Assembly (NCBI GenBank): GCA_937920275.1 | Contig: CALGVD010000029.1 | Location: forward strand, 17,834 to 81,833 | Direction: 5' to 3' | Origin: an uncultured Pseudomonadota bacterium | GTDB lineage: Bacteria > Pseudomonadota > Gammaproteobacteria > Steroidobacterales > Steroidobacteraceae | Length of the DNA: 64,000 nucleotides | In this document: piece by piece, positions 1-9,310 of the stretch | Numbering within the stretch: position 1 is the first letter of the stretch | Layout of the letters: every line of letters begins with the position of its first letter | Notes under the pieces: generated by a model | The model's database searches: none | What the model was told of the DNA's origin: nothing | The model's input: the letters and a program-made list of their open reading frames with translations, nothing else | Made by a program: the position numbers and the translations under genes

Positions 1-460
1 GGACCTCCCAACGCGCTGCTGCGGCAGCGATGAGCATCGCCCTTGTGCTCGCTCCGGCCCGGCGCATCACATCCCCGTAGCTGCTGATCGAATCGCTGCT
101 CGCGGTACGATGACGGCCGGTCGCGGGATGGCGGAAGGCGTCATCGCCGCTCGGCAGGTGGATCACGACCTGCGCCCAGTCGGCGTCCAGTTCCTCGGCG
201 AGGATCTTGGCGAGACCGTCGTGCGTCCCCTGCCCCATCTCCGACTGTGGCCCGGTGATGTGCACCACGCCGTCCGCTGCGATCGTCAGGAACACGCTGA
301 AGCGGGCACGGATCGCGGCATCCGAGACGCTGCTCGGTGCCAGCACCTCGGCGTGAGCGGAACCTGTCCTCACGCCCAACCACAATCCCCCGGCGGTGAG
401 TGTAGCCGTCTGCAGGAATCGGCGCCGCGCAAGCGAGTCAGGTGTCGTTGACCGGGCCAT
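1..460 (-). CDS. Xanthine dehydrogenase/isoquinoline 1-oxidoreductase-like molybdopterin-binding subunit, N-terminal part (truncated by window edge)
   Basis: Minus-strand reading from ATG at 460: MARSTTPDSLARRRFLQTATLTAGGLWLGVRTG (Tat-like RRRFLQ signal) then FSVFLTIAADGVVHITGPQSEMGQGTHDGLAKILAEELDADW, typical of Tat-exported Mo-binding subunits; GGAG ribosome site upstream. Confidence 0.82.
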   Translation of the reverse strand, partial: MARSTTPDSLARRRFLQTATLTAGGLWLGVRTGSAHAEVLAPSSVSDAAIRARFSVFLTIAADGVVHITGPQSEMGQGTHDGLAKILAEELDADWAQVVIHLPSGDDAFRHPATGRHRTASSDSISSYGDVMRRAGASTRAMLIAAAAARWEV

Positions 461-463
461 TTT

Positions 464-1111
464 TTAAGCTCCTCGAAGTTGCTGTAACGCAGTCTGCTGC
501 CGCCCCTTCATCCAGGCCTCGGCCTTCGCACGATCGATGATGTCGGCATAACGACGCCCCACATCCCGCAGCGTGTCCTCGTGGGGACCGGCTTCGGCGT
601 CGCCACAACAGTCCGCCACCACCTGGACACGCAATCCGTAGGAGAACGCATCGATGATCGTGGCGCGCACGCAGCCGCTGGTGGTGCAGCCCGTCACGAA
701 CACGGTGTCGATCCCTTCACGCACGAGATAGCTGATCAGCGGCGTGTGGAAGAACATCGACGGACCGTTCTTGCAGTAGGTGAAATCGGTCGGGTCGAAG
801 ATCTTCGGATCCATCTCCGTACAAGGATGGCCGTAGAAGAACTCGCGACGGACCGCGCCGACCTTCCAGAGCGGCATGTCACGCGTGCTGCAGTAGGCGG
901 TGTAGCACGCGGCGACCGGTAAGCCTGCAGCCCGCGCCACTTTCAAAAAATCGGCTGTCTCGTCACGCGCACGATGTAGACGCTCCAAGCCGCCGAGCTC
1001 GTAACGCGGATCGGTGAACGCCAGTTGCCAGTCGACCACCAGGACCGCGGCACGGTTGCCGAAGCCGATGTCACCGCTCGAGTAGCCGACTTGCCGATAT
1101 CTGTCGTCCAT
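464..1111 (-). CDS. Isochorismatase-family cysteine hydrolase (N-carbamoylsarcosine amidase-like)
   Basis: ORF 464..1153, likely start MDDRYRQ at 1111; catalytic D (VLVVDWQ), K (YCKNGPS), C (VTGCTTSGCVRATIIDAF). Confidence 0.85.
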   Translation of the reverse strand: MDDRYRQVGYSSGDIGFGNRAAVLVVDWQLAFTDPRYELGGLERLHRARDETADFLKVARAAGLPVAACYTAYCSTRDMPLWKVGAVRREFFYGHPCTEMDPKIFDPTDFTYCKNGPSMFFHTPLISYLVREGIDTVFVTGCTTSGCVRATIIDAFSYGLRVQVVADCCGDAEAGPHEDTLRDVGRRYADIIDRAKAEAWMKGRQQTALQQLRGA

Positions 1112-1136
1112 CCGTCGCTCCCGAGCGCTCGATGTC

Positions 1137-1168
1137 AAAAAAAATCCCCGCACCTTGCGGAGCGGGGA
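1137..1168 (-). terminator. Rho-independent terminator after hyuB
   Basis: Minus strand TCCCCGC-N10-GCGGGGA followed by T8; lies between hyuB stop and the next gene. Confidence 0.85.
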
Positions 1169-1195
1169 CCGGTGTCATCACCCGCAGGCACGCCC

Positions 1196-3175
1196 TTAGG
1201 CGGCCTTGCGGCGTTTCTTCTTCGTGGCCACGCTCTTGGTGGCGAGGCTCTTGTTGGCAAGCTTCTTCGCCGCCAGTTCCTTCGCCAACAGGGCCTCCGC
1301 CGCGACCTTCGCCCACTTGGTGAAGACCGGCGTACGCGGCGGCTCGAAGCCCGTCTCGGCCTTGCAGCGCGCCTTGAGCTCTTCGATGGACTCGAAGCCA
1401 CGGTCGAAGATCTTCTTCGGCCCGCGCTTGGCACGCATCTCGTCACGCAGGGCGACCGTGGCGGCGTCGTTGACCTTACCGGCAGCGGATACCACCACGC
1501 CGTAACGCCGTGCGCCAGCAGCCGTCACCAAGCCCGCCGCCACATCGAACGCCACCTGTTCGGTCGCACGCTCGAGCGGATCGCCCCAACCGCCACCGCC
1601 CCAGGTGTCAGCGATCAGCAGATCGCCGGCCTCGACCTTGACGTGATCGATCTTGGAGGGCAGCAGCGACTCGGTGCCGTCCGCGCGTTGCAGGAGCTTG
1701 CGGCTGCGGGCGCCCGGCTCGCCGCCGTTCGCACCCCAAGGATAGGTGAGCCAACGATCGTCGTGGATCGAGATCTCGCCGGGTTCGAGGAAGCGGTAGC
1801 CGATCCGCAGCCCGTTGCCACCACGGTTCTTGCCGGCGCCGCCGGTGTCCGAGATGGTCTCGTAGATGTCGATGCGCAACGGGAAATAGCTCTCGAGGAA
1901 CTCGTTCGGCACATTGGTGAACGAAGGCCAGAGCGAGTGTCCGTCCGGGCCATCACCGAAGGGTTTGCCCGGGATGCCGCCGAAGGTGATCTGGTAGAGC
2001 TGATACCACTCGCCGTTCTTGTCGTATCCCGAGTACATGAAGTGCGGGCTGTCCGAGAAGCCGGCGCCACACATGAAGTCCGGGTTGCCCTGACCGAGCA
2101 GACCCGCAAGGATGTCGAAGATGCGGCCGAGCGCGTGGGTGCGGCAGGAGAGCGCGGCAGGCTTCAGAGGCTTGAGCAGGCTTCCCGGCGGGATACGCAC
2201 TTCCATGAGGTCGTAGAAGCCGTCGTTGAAGAGGATCTGCGGGTCGAAGACCATGATCATGTAGATGCCGGCGAACATCTTGAACATCTCTTCGTTCAAC
2301 AAGAAGTTGATCGAAGAGATCGACTGCGGGTCGGTACCCGCGAAGTCGAAGATGCACTTGTCACCCTCGCGCCACATCGCACACTTGATGCGGTAGGGGC
2401 CCATGTTCAGACCGTCATCGCAGATGTAGTCCTCGAAGAACTGCTTGGTCTCCGGGACGTTCTGGCGGATCAGCACACGCATCGCCCGCTTGTTGCGCTC
2501 GAGCATGGCGTCCATCGCCGAATAGAGCACATCGTCACCGAAACGCTCGGCGATCTCGATGCAACGGGCGGCCGCGGTGCGCAGAGCCGCCGTGATCGCG
2601 TTGAAATCCGACAGGTTCCATTCCGGCAAGCGGCAGTTGTGCAGGACGACGCGCAGCACATCCTCGTTGAGTTTGCCTGCCTTGAAGATCTTGGTGGGCG
2701 GGACGACGATCCCGTCCTCGTAGATCGTGGTGCCGTCGGTCGGCAGCGATCCCGGGACCTTGCCGCCCACATCCGTCATGTGACCGAACATCGCCGACCA
2801 GGCGATGATGCGGCCGCCGCGATAGACCGGCATCAGCATGAGCCAGTCGTTGGCGTGGCTGATCGCGCCGTTGACCGAGTACGGGTCGGAGGTGAGGAAG
2901 ATGTCGCCCTCTTCCACCGTGCCGTCGTAACCCTGCATGAAGCCCCAGATGAACGAACCGAACTGCCCGACGACCATCTTGCCGTCGGTGTTGGCGATCA
3001 TCGGGAACTCGTCATGCTGCTCGCGGATACCGGGCGACATCGCCGTCCGGAAGAGCACGGTGTCCATCTCGTAGCGCGCATTACGGAGCGCGCTCTCGAT
3101 GATGTCGATGGTGACGGTGTCGACCTTCGTCTTCTTGAAGGGCTTCTTGTTGCGCTGGATGATCGTTGCGGGCAT
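1196..3175 (-). CDS. hyuB: Hydantoinase B/oxoprolinase family protein with Lys/Ala-rich C-terminal tail
   Basis: Start MPATIIQRNKKPF at 3175; MDTVLFRTAMSPGIREQHDEFPMIANTDGKMVVGQFGSFIWGFMQ, DIFLTSDPY; HyuB family features. Confidence 0.9.
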   Translation of the reverse strand: MPATIIQRNKKPFKKTKVDTVTIDIIESALRNARYEMDTVLFRTAMSPGIREQHDEFPMIANTDGKMVVGQFGSFIWGFMQGYDGTVEEGDIFLTSDPYSVNGAISHANDWLMLMPVYRGGRIIAWSAMFGHMTDVGGKVPGSLPTDGTTIYEDGIVVPPTKIFKAGKLNEDVLRVVLHNCRLPEWNLSDFNAITAALRTAAARCIEIAERFGDDVLYSAMDAMLERNKRAMRVLIRQNVPETKQFFEDYICDDGLNMGPYRIKCAMWREGDKCIFDFAGTDPQSISSINFLLNEEMFKMFAGIYMIMVFDPQILFNDGFYDLMEVRIPPGSLLKPLKPAALSCRTHALGRIFDILAGLLGQGNPDFMCGAGFSDSPHFMYSGYDKNGEWYQLYQITFGGIPGKPFGDGPDGHSLWPSFTNVPNEFLESYFPLRIDIYETISDTGGAGKNRGGNGLRIGYRFLEPGEISIHDDRWLTYPWGANGGEPGARSRKLLQRADGTESLLPSKIDHVKVEAGDLLIADTWGGGGWGDPLERATEQVAFDVAAGLVTAAGARRYGVVVSAAGKVNDAATVALRDEMRAKRGPKKIFDRGFESIEELKARCKAETGFEPPRTPVFTKWAKVAAEALLAKELAAKKLANKSLATKSVATKKKRRKAA

Positions 3176-3179
3176 GGGA

Positions 3180-5270
3180 TCACTTCCTCTTGCCGGCGGC
3201 CTTCTTGGGCGCCTTGAAGTTATCGGGGTAGATGAGGATGCAACCGGACTTGTCCACATGGCCGGTGTGTTTCGGCAGGATGACCGAGGTGGAGTCCATC
3301 TCCATCACGATCGCCGGACCTCGGACCTTGTTGCCGGCTTTGAACTTGGCGCGGTCATAGACGATCGCATTGACGTCCTTGCCGTCCATGAAGGCCTTCT
3401 GCTTGCCGACGATCGCCGCCTTCGGATCAGTGCCGCCCTTGGCGAGCAAGGGACGCTTGATCTTGATGCCCTGGCCCTGGACGGCGGCGCGCAGCGTGAC
3501 GAGTTCGTGTTCACGCGGCAGCGTGAAAGTGAAGAGCCGCTTGTGCTCCGCGTCGAACTTGTCGGAGATCGCCTTCAATCCCTTCTTCTGGAGATCCCCG
3601 AGGTTCACCTCGACCGACAGGCGCAGGCCTTGGCCGTGGTAGCGCACATCCACTTGGTAGGTGGTGCTGATCTCCGACTTCTTGACGCCCTCGGCCTCGA
3701 TGCCCTTCGAGGCGTCGGTTGCGAGCCCCTTCAGGATCTTCTCGATCTCCTTGGCGGTGGTCTCGCTGAACTTGCGGACATAGGTGCGGGCACGCTCATC
3801 GCGCACCGCCGTGGTGGCATCACCCAACGCGCAGAGCACGCCAGGGCCGGGCGGGATGATCGACGGCCATGACCCGAGCAGACGCGACAGCGCGTTGGCA
3901 TGCAACGGACCCGCTCCACCGAAAGCGATCAGCGCGTACTCGCGGGGGTCATAGCCCTGTTCCACGGACACGAGGCGCAGCGCGCCGACCATGTTCTCGT
4001 TGACGATGTTGTAGATGCCTTGCGCCGCTTGCCGGGTGTTGAGCCCGAGCGCATCGCCGATCTTCTTGACGGCTGCCATGGCAAGCGAGCGGTCGAGGAC
4101 CATGTCACCGCCGAGTTTCTGCATCTCGGGCAGATAGCCGAGGACGATGTTCGCATCGGCCACCGTAGGCTCCGTACCGCCGCGGTTGTAGGCAGCCGGG
4201 CCCGGGTCGGCGCCCGCCGACTGCGGTCCGACGCGCAGCGCCTTGGTGAGCTCAGGGACGTGGGCGATCGAACCGCCACCTGCGCCGACGGTGCGGATAT
4301 CGACGGAGGAGGCGCGCACGGTGACATCGCCGACCGTCGTCTCACGACGCAAGCGAGGCTGACCACCGCTGATGAGGGCGACGTCGGTCGAGGTGCCACC
4401 GACATCCACGGTCAGCAGATTCGGGAATCCCGCCTGCACGGCGACCCAAAGCGCGCCGGTGACGCCGCCCGCAGGGCCGGACATCAGCAGGTTGACCGGG
4501 AACTCCGCGGCTGACGAGGCCGACGCGAGACCACCGTCCGACCGAAGGATGTGCAGCTTGGCGTTCTTGGCGACCTTGGCGAGTTTGTCCTTGAGGTTGC
4601 GGACATAGCGGTCGACGCGCGGACGGACATAGGAATTCGCGACCGTGGTGACGGTGCGCTCGTACTCTTGCATCTCCGGGACGACATCGGACGACAGCGA
4701 GACCGGCGTATCCGGCAACTCCTCGATCGCGATCTCGCGCACCCGCTGCTCATGCGCCGGATTGGCGAAGGAATTGATTAGGGAGACGGTGAGCGCTTCG
4801 ATCTTCTGCACCTTGAGGGTCCGCAGGCTCTTGCGCAGCGCCTCCTCGTCGAGACCGCGCACGACTTCACCCTTTGCGCTCACGCGTTCGTCCGCTTCGA
4901 TGGTGCAGGCGAGCGGCGCCATCGGCAGGGACTTGTTGTAGATGATCCAACCGCCGAGACCACCCGGGACGTAGGAGCGCGCGATCTGCAGCACCTGCCG
5001 GTAGCCTTTGGTGGTGACCAAGCCGACCCGGGCGCCGGTGCCGGTGAGCACCGTGTTGGTGGCGACGGTCGTGCCGTGCATCACATGGTCGATGATCTGC
5101 GGGTCGATGCCCGCACGCTCACAGACGCGGAGGATGCCGTTGAGCACGCCGATCGATTGATCGGCCGGCGTGGAGGGGACCTTGGCGGACCAGGTCTTCC
5201 CCGTTTTTTCGTGGACCAGCAGCAGATCTGTGAACGTGCCGCCGACATCTACACCCAGACGATATGACAT
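3180..5270 (-). CDS. hyuA: Hydantoinase/oxoprolinase family protein, ATP-binding A subunit
   Basis: MSYRLGVDVGGTFTDLLLVHEKTG, GTTVATNTVL, NLLMSGPAGGVTGALWVAVQAGFPNLLTVDVGGTSTDVALI. Confidence 0.93.
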   Translation of the reverse strand: MSYRLGVDVGGTFTDLLLVHEKTGKTWSAKVPSTPADQSIGVLNGILRVCERAGIDPQIIDHVMHGTTVATNTVLTGTGARVGLVTTKGYRQVLQIARSYVPGGLGGWIIYNKSLPMAPLACTIEADERVSAKGEVVRGLDEEALRKSLRTLKVQKIEALTVSLINSFANPAHEQRVREIAIEELPDTPVSLSSDVVPEMQEYERTVTTVANSYVRPRVDRYVRNLKDKLAKVAKNAKLHILRSDGGLASASSAAEFPVNLLMSGPAGGVTGALWVAVQAGFPNLLTVDVGGTSTDVALISGGQPRLRRETTVGDVTVRASSVDIRTVGAGGGSIAHVPELTKALRVGPQSAGADPGPAAYNRGGTEPTVADANIVLGYLPEMQKLGGDMVLDRSLAMAAVKKIGDALGLNTRQAAQGIYNIVNENMVGALRLVSVEQGYDPREYALIAFGGAGPLHANALSRLLGSWPSIIPPGPGVLCALGDATTAVRDERARTYVRKFSETTAKEIEKILKGLATDASKGIEAEGVKKSEISTTYQVDVRYHGQGLRLSVEVNLGDLQKKGLKAISDKFDAEHKRLFTFTLPREHELVTLRAAVQGQGIKIKRPLLAKGGTDPKAAIVGKQKAFMDGKDVNAIVYDRAKFKAGNKVRGPAIVMEMDSTSVILPKHTGHVDKSGCILIYPDNFKAPKKAAGKRK

Positions 5271-5389
5271 GCGCCCCCCTTGGGCTCTCGTTGCAGTGAG
5301 AAGTACCGAGTATCCAGCCTAGCGGCCGCCCACGCAATGCGTGGCCGTCCGCATGACTTGAGATATCGAGGCAGACCGTCGCGTAGCGG

Positions 5390-6301
5390 TCAGACCGCGC
5401 GCGCGGCCGCCGGAAAATTGCCCGCCTTCAGCAGCATCCCCGGGACGGTCCGTCCCAAGGTCTGCTGCAACCATTCGCCGGTCGCGAGGAGCCGATCGAG
5501 ATCCACGCCCGTGGCGATACCGGAGCGCTCGAGCAGATAGACCAGATCCTCGGTCGGGATGTTGCCGGTCGCCGCCGGCGCGAAGGGGCAGCCGCCGATA
5601 CCGCCTGCGCTCGCATCGAGCGTCACCGCACCCGCCTCGACCGCCGCATAGGCGTTGGCCAGACCGGTGTTGCGTGTGTTGTGGAAATGACCGCGCAGCC
5701 GGAAACCGGGCAGCGCTTCACGGGCTCGGCCGAAGACTTCCGCGACCTGAGCCGGGACGCCGACGCCGATGGTGTCGGCGAACGCGATCTCGTAGGGCCC
5801 CGCCTCGGCGACCCGTCGAGCGATGTCGATGACCCGCTCGACGGGGACCTCGCCTTCGAAGGGGCAGCCGAACGAGGCGCCGATCGTGATGGTCGGGCGC
5901 AACCCTGCCGCATTGGCCTCGCGCGCGATCTCAAGCCACGCAGCGATGGATTCATCGGTGCTGACGCCCTGGTTGCGGCGGTTGAAGGTGTCGCTTGCGA
6001 CCACCGCCATGCCGATCTCGTTGCAACCGGCGGCAGCAGCACGCTCGTAGCCACGGCGATTGAGCACCAAGCCGATGAAGTGGACGCCCTCGCGTCTACG
6101 AAGACCGCTGAGCACCGCTTCCGCATCCGCCATCTGGGGGACCTTCTTCGGATTCACGAAGCTCGAGACTTCGATCCGGCGCAGACCTGCATCGAACAGT
6201 CGTTCGATGAACTCGATCTTGGCGGCCGTCGGGAACACCCCGGGTTCGCTCTGTAGGCCATCACGCGGGCCGACCTCGACGATCTCGACACTCGCGGTCA
6301 T
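5390..6301 (-). CDS. Hydroxymethylglutaryl-CoA lyase-like (HMGL/DRE-TIM family)
   Basis: VEIVEVGPRDGLQSEPGVFPTAAKIEFIERLFDAGLRRIEVSSFVNPKKVPQMAD; GGIGGCPFAPAATGNIPTEDLVYLLE. Confidence 0.9.
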   Translation of the reverse strand: MTASVEIVEVGPRDGLQSEPGVFPTAAKIEFIERLFDAGLRRIEVSSFVNPKKVPQMADAEAVLSGLRRREGVHFIGLVLNRRGYERAAAAGCNEIGMAVVASDTFNRRNQGVSTDESIAAWLEIAREANAAGLRPTITIGASFGCPFEGEVPVERVIDIARRVAEAGPYEIAFADTIGVGVPAQVAEVFGRAREALPGFRLRGHFHNTRNTGLANAYAAVEAGAVTLDASAGGIGGCPFAPAATGNIPTEDLVYLLERSGIATGVDLDRLLATGEWLQQTLGRTVPGMLLKAGNFPAAARAV

Positions 6302-6417
6302 GGGCGTTCCTCGTAGATCAAGAGATGGGCAGATGGGTGACGCGCAGTTGGCTCAGTAGACGCGCCCGTAGTTTAGTCCATCCTGTCGGTGATGCGCCCC
6401 CGGGGGACTGGGCCACC

Positions 6418-6446
6418 TTGACCCGCGACGATGTGGTGGGTACAAA
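6418..6446 (+). promoter_or_regulatory. Candidate sigma-70 promoter for the CoA-transferase operon
   Basis: TTGACC-N17-TACAAA, about 32 bp before the ATG at 6478. Confidence 0.6.
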
Positions 6447-6477
6447 CGCGAGCGTCTGTCACCGTCAGGAGTACTGC

Positions 6478-7692
6478 ATGTCCGCCGACCCGAAATTCAA
6501 ACATGGTCCGTTGTCCGATCTGCGGGTGATCGAGATGGGGACGCTGTTGGCCGGACCGTTCTGTGGCCAGCTGCTCGGCGACATGGGCGCGGAGGTCATC
6601 AAGATCGAACCGCCGGGTCAGGGCGACCCGCTGCGGGTGTGGGGCCGTCAGAAAGCCGGGGAGCCGTCCCTCTGGTGGCCGGTGGTCGCCCGCAACAAAA
6701 AAGCCATCACTCTCGACATGCGGCAAGAAGACGGACAGAGCATTCTCAAGGACTTAGTGAAGAATGCTGATTTTTTACTTGAGAACTTCAGGCCCGGGAC
6801 CTTGGAGAAATGGAACTGCGGTTACGAGGAACTCTCCCGCATCAACCCGCGGCTGATCATGATCCGGGTCTCCGGCTATGGCCAATCCGGCCCCTATTCC
6901 CACCGCGCCGGGTTCGGTGCGATCGGCGAGGCCATGGGCGGCATGCGCTATGTGGTCGGCGATCCGTCGACCCCGCCGTCACGGATGGGTATCAGCATCG
7001 GCGATGAACTGGCGGCGACCTTCGCTTGCCTCGGCGCCCTCTCCGCCCTGCACTATCGCGAGCGCACCGGTCGCGGGCAGGTGGTCGATTCAGCGCTCTA
7101 TGAAGCGGTGCTGGCGATGATGGAGTCGCTGATCACCGAGTACGACAAAACCGGCTTCATCCGCGAGCGCACCGGCGCGATCCTTCCGAACGTCGCACCG
7201 TCCAATGTCTACAAGACACTCGATGGCCTCGTGCTGATCGCCGCCAACCAGGACACCGTCTTCGCGCGCCTGTGCGAGGCGATGGAACAACGGGAATGGC
7301 CGAAAGATCCGCGCTTCGTCAATCATCAAGCCCGCGGCACCCACCAGCGCTTGCTCGACGGGCTGATCGAGGCCTGGACCCAGACGCTGACCACCCGCGA
7401 AGTGCTCGAATCGATGGACAAACACGGGGTGCCTGCGGGGTTGATCTATCGTGCGCCCGACATGCTCGAGGATCCGCACTTCAAGGCCCGCCAAGCCATC
7501 GTCACCACCCAGCACCCCTACTTCGGCGACCTCAAGATGCAGAATGTCGCGCCGAAGCTCTCCGAATCACCCGGTGGGATCCGCTCCGCCGCGCCGACGG
7601 CGCTCGGCGAACACAACGACGAGATCTACAGCCGGATCTTGGGGTATACCGCTGAACGATTGGCCGCCCTGCGCGCTGCAAAAGTGATCTGA
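6478..7692 (+). CDS. Class III CoA-transferase (CaiB/BaiF family)
   Basis: LSDLRVIEMGTLLAGPFCGQLLGDMGAEVIKIEPPGQGDPLR...DMRQEDGQSILKDLVKNADFLLENFRPGTLEKW. Confidence 0.93.
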   Translation: MSADPKFKHGPLSDLRVIEMGTLLAGPFCGQLLGDMGAEVIKIEPPGQGDPLRVWGRQKAGEPSLWWPVVARNKKAITLDMRQEDGQSILKDLVKNADFLLENFRPGTLEKWNCGYEELSRINPRLIMIRVSGYGQSGPYSHRAGFGAIGEAMGGMRYVVGDPSTPPSRMGISIGDELAATFACLGALSALHYRERTGRGQVVDSALYEAVLAMMESLITEYDKTGFIRERTGAILPNVAPSNVYKTLDGLVLIAANQDTVFARLCEAMEQREWPKDPRFVNHQARGTHQRLLDGLIEAWTQTLTTREVLESMDKHGVPAGLIYRAPDMLEDPHFKARQAIVTTQHPYFGDLKMQNVAPKLSESPGGIRSAAPTALGEHNDEIYSRILGYTAERLAALRAAKVI

Positions 7693-7696
7693 CCCG

Positions 7697-8356
7697 ATGA
7701 ACGAATCACTGGCTGACAACTACGCCCGCGGAGGCTTCGGGCAAGGGCTCGCTTGGGGGCGCCGCCCCGCGCTGCTGGTGATCGACTTCGTACAGGCCTA
7801 TCTCGTCCCCGGTTCCCCGCTCTACGCGGGAGTCGAGCAGACCCGAACGGATTGCGAGGTGTTGTTGCGGGCAGCGCGCGTGGCGGGCATCCCCATCGTC
7901 CACACCTCGGTCGCCTACCAACCGGGCGGCCGAGATGGTGGCGTGTTCTTCCGGAAAGTCCCAGCGCTCGCCTGTTTCGAGGCCGGTCGACACCCTGAGT
8001 TGGCGCAGTTCGCGAGCGGGCTTGAGCCGATCGCGGGGGAGACCCACATCATCAAGCAGTACGCCAGTGCGTTCTTCGGCACCCCCCTCGCCTCAACGCT
8101 GACGGCGCTCGGTGTCGACACGGTGCTGATCGCGGGCGTCTCCACCAGCGGCTGCGTACGGGCAAGCGCCGTCGATTGCTGCCAGCACGGTTTCGTCCCG
8201 GTCGTCGTCAGGGAGGCGGTCGGTGACCGCGCACCCGGCCCGCACGAGGCGAATCTCTTCGACCTGCAAGCCAAGTACGCCGAGGTCACGACCTTAGAGC
8301 GTGCGCGGCGGTACCTTGCCGAGCTGTCGCCCCCTCACCCGGATAAAATACCATGA
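7697..8356 (+). CDS. Isochorismatase-family cysteine hydrolase (second copy; N-carbamoylsarcosine amidase/maleamate amidase-like)
   Basis: LLVIDFVQAYL (D), HIIKQYASAF (K), VLIAGVSTSGCVRASAVDC (C). Confidence 0.87.
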   Translation: MNESLADNYARGGFGQGLAWGRRPALLVIDFVQAYLVPGSPLYAGVEQTRTDCEVLLRAARVAGIPIVHTSVAYQPGGRDGGVFFRKVPALACFEAGRHPELAQFASGLEPIAGETHIIKQYASAFFGTPLASTLTALGVDTVLIAGVSTSGCVRASAVDCCQHGFVPVVVREAVGDRAPGPHEANLFDLQAKYAEVTTLERARRYLAELSPPHPDKIP

Positions 8357-9252
8357 CCACACTCGGTCCGATCTCCTGCGTCACCCTCGCCACCCCCGAC
8401 GTACAACGCTTGGTAGACGCCTATAGCCTCTATCTCGGCCACCAACTCATCGACCATGGGCGGATCAGCCCCCGGCAGGCACGGCTTTGGGCGCGCCCCC
8501 TGCTCGCCGACCGTCGCTACGCGACGATGTTGCCGCAAGGTGATGGGCCGACCTTTCTGCGATTCGTCGAGAGCCGCACACCCGCGAACTACAAGCCCTT
8601 CTGTCATTTCGGTTGGAATGCGGCGGAGCTGATGGTCCAGGACACGGATGCCTGTGCCGAACGACTGGCGGGTTCACCCTTTCCGATCATCGGTCCGCCT
8701 GCCGATCTTTCGTTCTCCGACAAGATCCGGGCGTTGCAAGCCCTCGGGCCTGCCGGCGAATCCCTCTATCTCACTTCCTTCAAGGAACGGTTACCGGAGT
8801 TCGACACGCCGGAGGCGCGTCATGCCATCGATCGGGTGTTCATCGTGATCTTGGGGGCACCCTCCGCTGCGGCTGCGAATGCGTTCTATTCGACGCATTT
8901 CGGCGTGGCCACAGCCCCGGTGATCCCTGCCGTGATCTCGGTGCTCTCGGGTGCGCAGCAGCTGCCTGTCGACACCCTGCATGACCTTGCGGCGTTGACG
9001 CTGCAGGGACAATCATTCATCGAAGCCGACACGATGCCGGCGGCCACGCTTGCGCGGCCCGCGATCGACGGCGAGCTGCCGCCCGCGATCGCGATGGTGA
9101 GCTTCGATGTCGACTCTTTCCCGACCGACCTCGATTACCTTGCAGCGCCTGAGGCCTTGCCTGAGGCGCCCTATCATGGCCGCCGAGCCGCAGTCTGCCT
9201 CGGCCCTGCGGGCGAGTGGATCGAGCTGATAGAGCGGCGCTCATCCCCCTAA
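8353..9252 (+). CDS. VOC (glyoxalase/extradiol dioxygenase fold) family protein
   Basis: ISCVTLATPDVQRLVDAYSLYLGHQLIDHGRIS and a second module FIVILGAPSAAAANAFYSTHFGV. Confidence 0.75.
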   Translation: MTTLGPISCVTLATPDVQRLVDAYSLYLGHQLIDHGRISPRQARLWARPLLADRRYATMLPQGDGPTFLRFVESRTPANYKPFCHFGWNAAELMVQDTDACAERLAGSPFPIIGPPADLSFSDKIRALQALGPAGESLYLTSFKERLPEFDTPEARHAIDRVFIVILGAPSAAAANAFYSTHFGVATAPVIPAVISVLSGAQQLPVDTLHDLAALTLQGQSFIEADTMPAATLARPAIDGELPPAIAMVSFDVDSFPTDLDYLAAPEALPEAPYHGRRAAVCLGPAGEWIELIERRSSP

Positions 9253-9310
9253 AACGGACGTTGGGCCTGAACGGCCGCCGGGCCTGAACCCGGCAGCCGC
9301 ACAAAGGCGA

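Noticed and set aside
1025-3217. 730-aa plus-strand ORF opposite hyuB
   Set aside because: Antisense shadow of a strong hyuB coding frame in high-GC DNA; low-complexity, Arg/Val/Asp-rich translation with no recognisable domain.
5330-5398. Hairpins CCACGC-AAT-GCGTGG and GCGGTC-A-GACCGC between the HMGL-like gene and hyuA
   Set aside because: Stable stems but no T-tract in either direction; could be Rho-related or chance in GC-rich DNA, so not called as terminators.
9253-9310. GCCGGG/CCCGGC stem between the convergent VOC and TPR genes
   Set aside because: No U-tract follows on either strand; insufficient for a terminator call.
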